A stretch of 34,531 nucleotides of DNA. Source: Fibrobacter sp. Lineage in GTDB: Bacteria > Fibrobacterota > Fibrobacteria > Fibrobacterales > Fibrobacteraceae. The stretch spans positions 1 to 34,531 of the forward strand of contig JAKSIB010000035.1 in NCBI GenBank assembly GCA_024399065.1. The letters are read 5' to 3'. Shown here piece after piece: positions 23,459 through 31,999 of the stretch. The notes below the pieces were generated by a model. The model had not been told where the DNA came from. It did no database searches and worked only from the letters and a program-made list of their open reading frames with translations. Numbering within the stretch: position 1 is the first letter of the stretch; each line of letters begins with the position of its first letter. Made by a program: the position numbers and the translations under genes.

Positions 23459-23495
23459 ATTGGTCCTTTACGAAAAGATCCAAAACACCGACTAT

Positions 23496-23524
23496 AATAT
23501 ATACCGAAAGAAAACGACTGTCAA
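23496..23524 (-). promoter_or_regulatory. Promoter of the third GH5 gene
   Basis: TTGACA (23519-23524) and TATATT (23496-23501) are 17 bp apart on the minus strand. The -10 and following GTCGGTGTT (23484-23501) are shared with the fourth GH5 gene. Confidence 0.65.
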
Positions 23525-23605
23525 AAATAAGTGCCGCGGCGGAGAAAAGCAGTTGTGTTTTTTTCAACGAACGTAAACGCCTTGTTACTAAATCGCGAAA
23601 AATCG

Positions 23606-23634
23606 AAAAAAAGCCGGCAATTGCTTGTCGGCTT
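23606..23634 (-). terminator. Terminator of the fourth GH5 gene
   Basis: A 10-bp stem at 23611-23634, with one mismatch on the minus strand, is followed by T7. It lies 22 bases after the stop codon. Confidence 0.7.
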
Positions 23635-23656
23635 CTTTGGTTAGGGGTATTGAAAT

Positions 23657-25651
23657 TTATTTCAAATTCACGCGAAGAGTGTTGTTGCCGCTCTTGGCGA
23701 TGTAGCTGCCTGCTCGAATTCCGGCCAAATCCAAGGAGGCGGAGCCAGAGTGGCCGCGAACTTCTCGAATCAGGTTGCCGTTCAGGTCGAAAAGGCGGAT
23801 GGAGGCGCGGGTTCCTTGAGCGACCAGCATATTGCCTTGGCGGGTGAGGCTTTGCAGCCCTTGTTTTTTCGCGATAGCCTTGATGGCGGTTGTAGTCGCC
23901 TTGACACTTTCGGTTGCAACCAAGGACTTTGCGGTGATGCCTCCGCCAACGTTCTTGGCGCCAATCAGGTTAAAGTCCAGGGTGTCTGCGGTGCCGTCGG
24001 TGTTCTTGAAGATAATCCAATCCACATAGACGTCGCCGGTGTAGCCCAGAGTGTATATCTGCAGTCCCATGAATACAATGTTTGTGGGATTACCCGGAAC
24101 CATCAGGTTGCTGCCGCTTTCTCCTGTGGTGGCGACCTTAACCTCGTAGGTGTTCCAGGTGCCCAGCTCAACTTCTCCGAGGCCTGCTTCCTGCCAGTTC
24201 CAGTCGGCGCCGTCCATGGTAACCAAGTTGGGAGCGATAAAGCCGAAATCTTCGCCCACCTTGGAAATGGTTCCGTCAAAGAATGCCCGAATAGAGACGC
24301 TGGAAATTTTGCTCCAGTCCTTGGGAACGCTGGAAAATTCGATTTGACCGTATGTACTGTCTGCAATGGTGAATTCTGCCTTGATGGACTTGTCTGTATC
24401 GGTGCTGATGACCGGATTGCTGCTTCCGTCAAGGTTTGGCATGCCATAGACATTTCGCATGGCGTTCATGACTTCCGGGTCAAAGACGGATCCGTCGGGA
24501 TCTGACTGACGGCGGATGATGGTCATGTGGTTCTCGCCTTCGTGACCGGTATCCCAGGCGATGGGGACCACCTTGTTGTCGAAGGCGGCCTGGGCTACGG
24601 CCTTGTACCAGCCGATACGTCCTTTGCGGTGGCGCTTGTAGTCATCGCCTTTCAGAATGCCCAGTCGGTCGTTGGCACCGAATTCACCGATGATGACCGG
24701 AATGCCCTTGTCCACATAGTTGGTCTTCATTTTCTTGAAAGCCACCTGCATGTCGTTTGCGCTACAGGGGGTGCCCATGGCGTTTCCCCACGGATTGTAA
24801 CCGCAGTTGTGAACGATGTCTGCGCCGGTGGCGTAGTTTTCCTCGCCCCAGTAGTATTGCGGTTCCACGATGGCGCCCCAGTTGACAGGCTCGCCTACGA
24901 TGGTGTAGGGGGACGGATCGTAGTAGTGGACTTCGAACATCATGCGGTTTGCGATAACGTCGTTAGGCATCATGCTTGCGGGGTAGGCTTCCACGGAGCG
25001 GTCGATGCTGGTGGAAGGACCTTGGATAATCAAGGTTCGGCTGGCGTTGTTGCCGCCGGTGGCGCGCACTGCATCTACGAATGTCTGGTGATATCCCTGA
25101 AGAATCTTGGATTCGTTCTTGTAGTTATCGTCTGTGGTGGCGGGCTCGTTGGCGCTTGCGAAAAGAAGCTTTTCGTCGTAGTCCTTGAAACGCTTTGCAA
25201 TCTGGGTCCAGTAGGCTTTCTGCTTGGCGTTGACTTCGGTCTTCTTGTCGTCTTTCAGGTTTTCTTCCAGCCAGCCGCCGTCCCAATGAATGTTCAAAAC
25301 GGTGTAGAGGCCAGCCTTGACGCAATAGTCTACAACGGTCTGGACAGAGTCCATCCAGCTTTCGTTAATGACGCTGTTTGTGGCGTGGGAATCCCAGGCG
25401 CAGGGAATGCGGATGGTGTTAAAGCCAGCGGCCTTAACGCCCTTGATATAAGCCTCTGTTGGGAACTTGTTTCCCCAGAGGGTGGGATTCCCGGGGACTT
25501 CCATTGTGTTCCCGATATTGATTCCCAAACCCATTTTTTCAAAGATTTGCTGGGCGGTAGGCAGGTCTGCAGCGAAGGCAGAAGACATGGTTGCTGCGGA
25601 AAGGACAGCTAAAAATTTGGACGTTTTGGTCCAGTGTTTAAATGAATACAT
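23657..25651 (-). CDS. Secreted GH5 endoglucanase with CBM-like module and C-terminal tail
   Basis: The ATG at 25651 follows AAGGGAG; codons upstream in frame are ignored because they precede the shared promoter motif and have no site. The 664-residue precursor has a long signal peptide (to about residue 28). The GH5 domain (about 30-405) shows IHWDGGW, E169 in SANEPA, HYYDPS, nucleophile E323 in IIGEFG and AWDTGHEG. A beta-sandwich module spans about 415-580 (VYVDWIIFKNTDG at its end). The tail (about 600-664) has IRLFDLNGNLIREV and ends LRVNLK, matching the third enzyme. Confidence 0.93.
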   Translation of the reverse strand: MYSFKHWTKTSKFLAVLSAATMSSAFAADLPTAQQIFEKMGLGINIGNTMEVPGNPTLWGNKFPTEAYIKGVKAAGFNTIRIPCAWDSHATNSVINESWMDSVQTVVDYCVKAGLYTVLNIHWDGGWLEENLKDDKKTEVNAKQKAYWTQIAKRFKDYDEKLLFASANEPATTDDNYKNESKILQGYHQTFVDAVRATGGNNASRTLIIQGPSTSIDRSVEAYPASMMPNDVIANRMMFEVHYYDPSPYTIVGEPVNWGAIVEPQYYWGEENYATGADIVHNCGYNPWGNAMGTPCSANDMQVAFKKMKTNYVDKGIPVIIGEFGANDRLGILKGDDYKRHRKGRIGWYKAVAQAAFDNKVVPIAWDTGHEGENHMTIIRRQSDPDGSVFDPEVMNAMRNVYGMPNLDGSSNPVISTDTDKSIKAEFTIADSTYGQIEFSSVPKDWSKISSVSIRAFFDGTISKVGEDFGFIAPNLVTMDGADWNWQEAGLGEVELGTWNTYEVKVATTGESGSNLMVPGNPTNIVFMGLQIYTLGYTGDVYVDWIIFKNTDGTADTLDFNLIGAKNVGGGITAKSLVATESVKATTTAIKAIAKKQGLQSLTRQGNMLVAQGTRASIRLFDLNGNLIREVRGHSGSASLDLAGIRAGSYIAKSGNNTLRVNLK

Positions 25652-25666
25652 CACAACTCCCTTTTT

Positions 25667-25684
25667 AACACCGACCATAATATA
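25667..25684 (-). promoter_or_regulatory. Shared -10/start-region motif before the fourth GH5 gene
   Basis: TATATTATGGTCGGTGTT differs by one base from 23484-23501 in front of the third GH5 gene. No good -35 is present here. Confidence 0.45.
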
Positions 25685-25786
25685 AGTTTTGGAAGATACG
25701 GGCGCATATAAAAATTTTTCAAAATTCATTGACAAAAAATCAATAAAAAACTCAAAACTATGACAAGTGTATTATTGCTCGGCACG

Positions 25787-25815
25787 AAAAAAGCCCCGTC
25801 GGGATAGACGGAGCC
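25787..25815 (-). terminator. Terminator of the polA operon
   Basis: On the minus strand GGCTCCGTC pairs with GACGGGGCT (wobbles only on this strand) and is followed by TTTTTT. Confidence 0.85.
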
Positions 25816-25861
25816 ATGTTGTTGTTGCACAAAATGGTGCTTGAATTTGACTTCGCGAAGT

Positions 25862-25975
25862 TTAGTGAGCCATCTGGCTGCCAATAATCACGATGGCATT
25901 GCAGACCACCAGCAATCCGATGATCAAAAGGATGGCGGTCTTGGTGGACATTTTCTTCTTGGGTTCGTTTGCCAT
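25862..25975 (-). CDS. Small single-pass membrane protein (37 residues)
   Basis: Found by reading the gap between polA and the operon terminator. ATG 25975 follows GAGGAAAAAT. The protein is MANEPKKKMSTKTAILLIIG and then LLVVCNAIVIIGSQMAH, that is, a basic N-terminus and one hydrophobic helix of about 20 residues. It begins 46 bases after the polA stop, on the same strand, and is followed by a short ACTTCGCGAAGT palindrome and a terminator. I do not recognise a family. The ribosome binding site and position make it a credible gene; a role is unknown. Confidence 0.6.
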   Translation of the reverse strand: MANEPKKKMSTKTAILLIIGLLVVCNAIVIIGSQMAH

Positions 25976-26021
25976 ATTTTTCCTCTTTTGGGGTGGGCGC
26001 GCTTGGGCTCGGTTCAATGGG

Positions 26022-28877
26022 TTAATGTGCAATAAGCCAGTTTTCGCCGAAACCGACGCTGGCGACTAATGGTACCTGGAGCTGCATGGCGTTTTCCATT
26101 TCGGATTTTACCATGGCGCTCAGTTCCTCGACGCGGTCCTTGGGGCATTCAAATACAAGTTCGTCGTGAACCTGCAGCATCATGCGGAGGGGGAGTTGTT
26201 CGTCGTTGATGTGTTTCTGGATGCGGATCATGGCGATCTTGATGAGGTCGGCGGCACTGCCCTGCACGGGGGTGTTCACAGCCATGCGTTCTGCCATCTG
26301 GGATTCCATGCGGTCGGAACTGTCGATGCCTGCGATGTAGCGGCGGCGACCTGTAAGGGTTTCTACGTAACCGTCGCGGTGGGCTGTTGCCTTGGTGCTT
26401 TCGATAAAGTCTTGAACGCCCTGGTACATGTCGAAGTAGCCGGTAATAAAGTCCTTGGCCTGGCCCATGGGAATTTTCAGGTCGCGGCTGAGGCGGAAGG
26501 CGGTCATGCCGTAAAGTACGCCGAAGTTCACCACCTTGGCGTCGCGGCGCATGTCGCTGGTGACGTTTTCCAGAGGTACGCCGTAAATCGCCGCCGCGGT
26601 GCGGGCGTGAATGTCGATGCCGTTCTTGTAGGAATCGATGAGGGCCTGGTCTCCACTCAAGTGCGCCAGCATACGCAATTCAATCTGGGAGTAGTCCACA
26701 GCGAGAATGACGTTGTCCGGATTCTGCGGGACGAATGCGGCGCGGATTTTTTTGCCCAAGTCGCTACGAACAGGAATGTTCTGCAGGTTGGGATCGCGAC
26801 TGCTCAAGCGGCCCGTTGCTGTACCCCATTGGATAAAGCTGGTGTGAATGCGCTTGGTCTCGGGGTTCACTAGGGTGGGAAGCACCGAGATGTAGGTGCT
26901 TTGCATCTTCTTCAGTTCGCGGTATTCGATGATGGAGAAAACGATGGGGTGGGCGGTCTTGAAACTCAGTTCCTCAAGGACGGCGGCGTCGGTACTGCGC
27001 TTCTTGATTTCGGGCAGGCCCAGGGTGTCGAAAAGAACTTCGCCCAACTGCTTGGGGCTTCCGATGTTGAATTCGCAACCGGCCATGTCGCAGATTTCTT
27101 TTTCAAGATTTTCAATGCGGCGTTGCAGTTCCTGTTCCAAACGCTTTAGGGTAGGAACGTCGATGGCTATGCCCTCGGATTCCATCTGGAAAAGAACTTT
27201 CAGCAAAGGCATTTCCTGGTTGAAGAAATACTTTTCGTAGTCCAATTTCTGAAGTTCCTTTTGGAGGGGCGCCCACAAACGCAAGGTGTAAACCGCGTCT
27301 TCGGCGCCGTATTCGGTGGCCTCGGGAACGCGGGTGCGGTTGAAGGTAATCTGGCTCTTGCCGCGGCCAATGAGATTCTCGATGGGAATCATTTCGTGTT
27401 GCAGCTTCTGCATCACCATGTTGTCAAGGCCAAGTCCTGTGGCGCCCGGAGAAAGCATCCAGGCGGCGATCAGGGTGTCTACAATGTTTGCCTTTTCAAT
27501 TTGAGCGATGGTCAAGCCGAATGCTCGTGCCAAAACATGAAGGTCAAATTTTGCATTATGGAAAACGAAGGTGTGTTTCTCGTCCCAGAATTCGATGAAC
27601 CAGTTCTTGACCAGGTTCACGTCGAAGTTTCCGTTCTTGCCCGCGGGGAGCGGGAACCCGATTTCATCGGTGTGATTCAAGGGAATGTAGTAACCCTTGC
27701 TTACGGTGGCCGCGCTATTCTCAGCCGAATCCTCGGTGGGGTCAGCAGCAGCTAGGCACAAGCCCACGATGTTGCATTGCATGGGGTCAAGGCCGTCGGT
27801 TTCCGTATCTACGCCAATCAAGTTAGATGCCGCAAATTCTGCCTTCATCTGTTCGAAGATTTCATTGGAATCTACGCAAATGTAGGTGGGCGGAACATCT
27901 TTCGGTAGGTCAAAGTCTGCGCTGACAACTTCTGCGGCAGCTCCGTCTACGGCGCTTGCGGAATCGGAACCCTCGCTCTTCACAAACCCTGTCTTGCTGG
28001 GAATGTTCTCCAGCAAACGCAACAGGCTGTTGATTTCGTGCTCCTTGAACATTTCTGCCAAGGTGTCTACGTGAATGCCGTTGTATTCCAGTGCGTCCAG
28101 GTTTCCACTGAAAGCTCGCTTGGTCTGCAAGGTTACAAGTTCGCGGCTCAGGAATGCCTGTTCGCGGTTGTTTGCCAAATTGTCGTGCAAACCTTTCTTC
28201 TTGATGTTATCGATGTTGGCGTAAATGTTGTCCATGTCGCCGTATTCTTCAAGAAGGGTAATGGCGGTCTTGGGGCCAACCTTCGGGACGCCGGGTACGT
28301 TATCGCTGGCGTCGCCCATCAATGCCAGGTAGTCGCGAATTTTTTCAGGAGGTAAACCGTACTTTTCGACGACTTGTTCCGGGCCGAAATCGATGCCGTC
28401 GGCGCCTTTTTCCAAATGGAACAAGTGAATCTTGTCGTTTACGATCTGGCTCATGTCCTTATCTTTACTGATGATAAGGATTCGATCAAATCCTGCTTCT
28501 GCTGCAGCTACGGCGGTACTTGCCATTACGTCGTCGGCTTCGTAGCCGGGCTCAGACAAAAGGGGAATTCCGCTGGCGGCAAGGCTTTCGCCAAGCAACG
28601 GCATTTGGGCTGCCATTTCTTCGGGCATGGGGCCGCGATTGGCCTTGTAGTCGGGGTAAAGTTCGTGGCGGAAAGTCTTGGTGTGTGCTACATCTCGGGC
28701 AATGGCAAAGTGTGTCGGCTTGTGCTTTGCAAGAATGCGCAACACTGCACCCCAGTAGCCGTGCATCATGGAAACGTCTTCGTCCTTGCTGTTCTTCAGC
28801 GGGTTCTGCGAATAAGCGTAGAACATGCGGAAAGCAAGAGCGTATGAATCAAGAAGTAGTAAAGTCTTTTCGGCCAT
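26022..28877 (-). CDS. polA: DNA polymerase I
   Basis: The 951-residue protein has three domains. The 5'-3' exonuclease (1 to about 300) has GYEADDVMAS and GDASDNVPGVPKVGPKTA. The proofreading exonuclease (about 330-540) has an intact active site: D357/E359 in VDTETDG, D445 in HNAKFDLHV, Y523/D527 in EYGAEDA. The polymerase (about 555-951) has D728 in VDYSQIELRM, RRDAKVVNFGVLYGM and D905 in VHDELVFE. It fills gaps and removes RNA primers. The ATG at 28877 has only a weak Shine-Dalgarno. It follows nnr by 45 bases in what looks like one transcript. Confidence 0.97.
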   Translation of the reverse strand: MAEKTLLLLDSYALAFRMFYAYSQNPLKNSKDEDVSMMHGYWGAVLRILAKHKPTHFAIARDVAHTKTFRHELYPDYKANRGPMPEEMAAQMPLLGESLAASGIPLLSEPGYEADDVMASTAVAAAEAGFDRILIISKDKDMSQIVNDKIHLFHLEKGADGIDFGPEQVVEKYGLPPEKIRDYLALMGDASDNVPGVPKVGPKTAITLLEEYGDMDNIYANIDNIKKKGLHDNLANNREQAFLSRELVTLQTKRAFSGNLDALEYNGIHVDTLAEMFKEHEINSLLRLLENIPSKTGFVKSEGSDSASAVDGAAAEVVSADFDLPKDVPPTYICVDSNEIFEQMKAEFAASNLIGVDTETDGLDPMQCNIVGLCLAAADPTEDSAENSAATVSKGYYIPLNHTDEIGFPLPAGKNGNFDVNLVKNWFIEFWDEKHTFVFHNAKFDLHVLARAFGLTIAQIEKANIVDTLIAAWMLSPGATGLGLDNMVMQKLQHEMIPIENLIGRGKSQITFNRTRVPEATEYGAEDAVYTLRLWAPLQKELQKLDYEKYFFNQEMPLLKVLFQMESEGIAIDVPTLKRLEQELQRRIENLEKEICDMAGCEFNIGSPKQLGEVLFDTLGLPEIKKRSTDAAVLEELSFKTAHPIVFSIIEYRELKKMQSTYISVLPTLVNPETKRIHTSFIQWGTATGRLSSRDPNLQNIPVRSDLGKKIRAAFVPQNPDNVILAVDYSQIELRMLAHLSGDQALIDSYKNGIDIHARTAAAIYGVPLENVTSDMRRDAKVVNFGVLYGMTAFRLSRDLKIPMGQAKDFITGYFDMYQGVQDFIESTKATAHRDGYVETLTGRRRYIAGIDSSDRMESQMAERMAVNTPVQGSAADLIKIAMIRIQKHINDEQLPLRMMLQVHDELVFECPKDRVEELSAMVKSEMENAMQLQVPLVASVGFGENWLIAH

Positions 28878-28922
28878 ACTTTGAATGTAGAAAAAATAAT
28901 GTGATGGTCGGCAGAGTTTTTG

Positions 28923-30536
28923 TTAACCGAATGCAAGATGCAAATGGTCAATGACGTCGCTGGGCAGCATGGAGTAGGCGCCCAAATCTTTTCGAGTCAG
29001 GCGACCGGCCTTTTGGTGGAGTAATGCGCCTAGTACTGCGGCGTCGCCAGTGGTAAGGCCTTGCGCCAAAAGTGATGCGATAATGCCTGTGAGAACGTCG
29101 CCACTTCCGCCCTTGGCCATTCCAGAATTTCTGGCAGGAATGACAAAGACCTTTCCGTCGGGAAGAGCCACGTAGGTGGGGGAACCTTTCAGCAAAATGA
29201 CGATGTTAAACTGCTTTGCGAAATTCCGGAGGTATTCCGGATAGAAATTCTCGTTTGTGGGCAAGGGACCGAAGTTTCTTTCCCATTCTCGCTTGTGGGG
29301 CGTGATGATGGCTTGAGTTGGCCCGCCCTGGATGCAGAAGAATGCTGAACCACAGGCGTTGATGGCGTCGGCGTCAATTACTACGGGAACGTTCAAACCA
29401 GTTAGGAATACGCGGATTGCGTCCTGGGTTTCGGGATCCGTTCCAAGGCCTGGACCTATGGCTATCGCGCTTTGGTGCTTTGCCCTTTCTTGCAACTGCA
29501 ACATGTGGGATACAGAAATTATGTCACAGTTCTTGTCTCCTAAACCGCAGAAAACAGGTTCTACAAGTTTGGATTGCAAAATAGGCAAAATTGCTTTTGG
29601 TGTTGCCAACGTAACCAAGCCTGCGCCGCTGCGCAAGGCCGCCTTTGTGCAAAGGAATGCGGCTCCGGTCATGTTGCCGGAACCTGCGATAATCATGGCG
29701 GTACCCTGGGAACGTTTTTCTCCGCTTTCGTTTCGCAACGGAAGCAGTTCTGGAATAAAGCTTTCGTCTGCAAGGTAGAGATTTTCGTCAAACTTCTGTA
29801 TCAGTTCCAGCGGGTAGTGGAGTTGGGCCACTTTCACCTTTCCGAAAACCTCGGATCCTTCGCTGGTGAAGGCATCAAGGCGAGGCAAGCCGAAAAGCAT
29901 TGTTTCGGAAGCCTTGATACAAACCTCTCCGCGGTGATGTTCCAGCGAATCAAAACCTGTGGGCGCGTCGGCAGCCAACACGGGAATGCCCCAACTGTTG
30001 ATTGCTTCGACCACTTGAGCAAAAGCAGGGCGAAGCTCGCCGGAGGTGCCGTTGCCTAGCATGCAATCAACAACGAGGTCGAAGTGGGGTGCCTTGGGCA
30101 AGTTGCCGTTTACGTAAATCAGTTTGCCGCGGTTTGCCTCGAAATCCTCAAAGGCCATGCGGGCTTCGTTCTTGAAAGTTTCAGGCTTTGCAAGAGAATA
30201 AACGGTACAGGGAATGCCTTCTTCAATAAGCCTTGTGGCAAGAACCAGGCCGTCGCCGCCGTTATTGCCTCCACCAACGAAAACAGCCACGTGGGAATGG
30301 TTCGCCTCTATAACGTCGCGGCGCCCGCCAAGAATTTCCTTGACTCGTTCAAAGAGTGCGGCGCCGGCTTCTTTCATCAGCACGTAGCCCGCTTCGATGG
30401 CGGTCATGGCCCCGGCTTCTGAACCCTCGCCATAACTTCCAAAACCGTTGTTCCTTGTGTTGAACAACTTGGTTTCGTTATCTAGGCTCCGCATTGCTGC
30501 GGCTGAAATAATTGGCGTGCACCCCCGAAAAATCAT
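28923..30536 (-). CDS. nnr: Bifunctional NAD(P)H-hydrate repair enzyme (epimerase/dehydratase)
   Basis: The 537-residue protein repairs damaged NAD(P)H hydrates. The N-terminal epimerase half (to about 230) shows GGGNNGGDGLVLATRL and VDCMLGNGTSG. The C-terminal ADP/ATP-dependent dehydratase half (about 250-537) shows AIGPGLGTD, VIDADAINA, ITPHKREW and AKGGSGDVLTGIIASLL. The ATG overlaps the stop of the upstream barrel gene by one base (TAATG), which implies translational coupling. Confidence 0.94.
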   Translation of the reverse strand: MIFRGCTPIISAAAMRSLDNETKLFNTRNNGFGSYGEGSEAGAMTAIEAGYVLMKEAGAALFERVKEILGGRRDVIEANHSHVAVFVGGGNNGGDGLVLATRLIEEGIPCTVYSLAKPETFKNEARMAFEDFEANRGKLIYVNGNLPKAPHFDLVVDCMLGNGTSGELRPAFAQVVEAINSWGIPVLAADAPTGFDSLEHHRGEVCIKASETMLFGLPRLDAFTSEGSEVFGKVKVAQLHYPLELIQKFDENLYLADESFIPELLPLRNESGEKRSQGTAMIIAGSGNMTGAAFLCTKAALRSGAGLVTLATPKAILPILQSKLVEPVFCGLGDKNCDIISVSHMLQLQERAKHQSAIAIGPGLGTDPETQDAIRVFLTGLNVPVVIDADAINACGSAFFCIQGGPTQAIITPHKREWERNFGPLPTNENFYPEYLRNFAKQFNIVILLKGSPTYVALPDGKVFVIPARNSGMAKGGSGDVLTGIIASLLAQGLTTGDAAVLGALLHQKAGRLTRKDLGAYSMLPSDVIDHLHLAFG

Positions 30537-31258
30537 TACATGAACCAGTAGCTAACGCCCACCTTGAACTTCATCATCTTTGCACCATGCATATTGATGT
30601 ATGTAAAGGCGTCTCCAGGTTCAACGTCGTCATATCCAATAGCTTTTGTGTCGGGGAACAGTTCCATGAAGCCCATGTAGAATCTTGCGTCAACGTTGAG
30701 GCCGCCGACGATATTGTAGCCAAGGCCTGCTGCGATGCCGAAGTTAAAGAAACCTTGTTCGGTGTGTTCGGTATAGCCGAGAGCGGACATAGCACCATTT
30801 GCCATTCCGCCTAATAAGGTGCTACCATCAGCCATGGGAGGAATATCAGATTCGTTGCTCAGGTTCAATACGATTTGGGGACCTGCGGTAATGTAGATCT
30901 TGTCCATGAAAAGGAGCACTGCTCGGAACATCAATGGAATTTCCAAGTCCATGGAAGTGTAGGAACGTTCTTTCTTTAGGTACTTGTGGCTGGTGCTTGT
31001 GTAGGCGAAGTTCACTTCGGGAGCGAAGTAGAGTCCCCTGGCCAGGTTCAAACGGAACATCAAGCCGGCGTCGAAACCAAAACCAGAGGGGTTTTCGTCG
31101 GTGCCGTCATTTTCTTCTTCAAAGCCATACATTTTGTCGTAATCAAAGGTTGCTTTGACGCCAGCGCCAAAACGGGAATCGTTTTTAGCGGAATCATCTG
31201 CAAAGGAAATGCCGGTGGCCAAAACCAGGCCTACCAATGCTGCAAAAATCTTCTTCAT
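30536..31258 (-). CDS. Outer-membrane beta-barrel protein (OMP_b-brl-like)
   Basis: A 240-residue precursor with signal peptide MKKIFAALVGLVLATGISFA. The rest alternates short amphipathic strands with Gly and aromatic residues (GFGFDAGLMFRL, YFAPEVNFAYTS, FGIAAGLGYNIVGGL) and ends in VSYWFM with an aromatic near the C-terminus, typical of small outer-membrane barrels. AAGGAG precedes the ATG. It is the first gene of the run that continues with nnr, polA and the small membrane protein. Specific function unknown. Confidence 0.8.
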   Translation of the reverse strand: MKKIFAALVGLVLATGISFADDSAKNDSRFGAGVKATFDYDKMYGFEEENDGTDENPSGFGFDAGLMFRLNLARGLYFAPEVNFAYTSTSHKYLKKERSYTSMDLEIPLMFRAVLLFMDKIYITAGPQIVLNLSNESDIPPMADGSTLLGGMANGAMSALGYTEHTEQGFFNFGIAAGLGYNIVGGLNVDARFYMGFMELFPDTKAIGYDDVEPGDAFTYINMHGAKMMKFKVGVSYWFM

Positions 31259-31436
31259 TTTTTCTCCTTAGACCCGATTTCGGGTGAACCAACATGGCTA
31301 CAAGATAGCATAAAGTGGTAAAAACGAAAAAATATGAAAGAGCTGAAGACTAGGAAAAATGGTGTTTTTTCATGTTTTTTTGCAGAAAACTTATCCATAA
31401 CTAAAATTTTTAACCTCAACTAACTTTTTTCGCCTA

Positions 31437-31503
31437 TTAGCCTTGACTAATTAGCCTTGGTTAACTAAATTTAGTCTTGCCTAATTCAATTAGGCTTGTC
31501 TAA
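31437..31503 (+). promoter_or_regulatory. DtxR-type operator array and promoter of the feo operon
   Basis: Three 14-bp imperfect palindromes, TTAGCCTTGACTAA (31437), TTAGTCTTGCCTAA (31471) and TTAGGCTTGTCTAA (31490), share TTAG...CTAA arms. A longer relative, TTAGCCTTGGTTAACTAA, lies at 31451. A promoter, TTGACT (31443-31448) and TAAATT (31466-31471) with 17 bp between, lies inside the array. The spacing suits a metal-dependent repressor covering the promoter. The rest of the 31259-31564 gap is AT-rich without other recognisable features. Confidence 0.7.
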
Positions 31504-31564
31504 ATATGGCTAGCGCGCAAATAAAGCCGTATTTAAGCAAGGTTCGAACTAAAAAGAGGTAACA

Positions 31565-31999
31565 ATGGAAAACGAACACATTAAGCTCAGCCAGAGCTTG
31601 GAAGATTACCTGGAAATGGTGCACATGCTGCGCCTTGCCCATGGTATCGCTCGCGTAAAAGATATCGCCGCTGCTCTGCAGGTAAAAATGCCCTCCGTGG
31701 CAAAGGCCATTCTAGAATTGAAAAAGCTGGGCCTGGTCACCCAGGAACCCTATAGCGGCATTGAGCTGACTGAAGCTGGCCGCATGGCTGCCAACGATGT
31801 GCTGAATCGCCATATCCTCCTGAAAGGTTTTTTAATTCGTCTCGGTGTCTCTGAAGCTATTGCTGATAAGGACGCTTGCTGTATGGAACATATCCTGTCG
31901 GCAGAGACTCTGTCTAAAATTGAAGACTTCATGAAGCCTTCGGAAACTGTAATCACAACTGTAAAGAAGTTGAAGGTTGCAAAGGGTAACAAAAAATGA
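31565..31999 (+). CDS. DtxR/MntR-family metal-dependent transcriptional regulator
   Basis: This 144-residue protein has an N-terminal winged helix (about 8-70; YLEMVHMLR, VKDIAAALQVKMPSVAKAI) and a dimerisation/metal-binding domain (about 75-140) with DACCMEHILSAET, whose Cys, Glu and His are the usual metal ligands. It lacks the C-terminal SH3-like domain of classical DtxR, like MntR. AGAGG lies just before the ATG. Its stop overlaps the feoA start (ATGA), and the operator array in front suggests it represses its own operon when iron is sufficient. Confidence 0.92.
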   Translation: MENEHIKLSQSLEDYLEMVHMLRLAHGIARVKDIAAALQVKMPSVAKAILELKKLGLVTQEPYSGIELTEAGRMAANDVLNRHILLKGFLIRLGVSEAIADKDACCMEHILSAETLSKIEDFMKPSETVITTVKKLKVAKGNKK

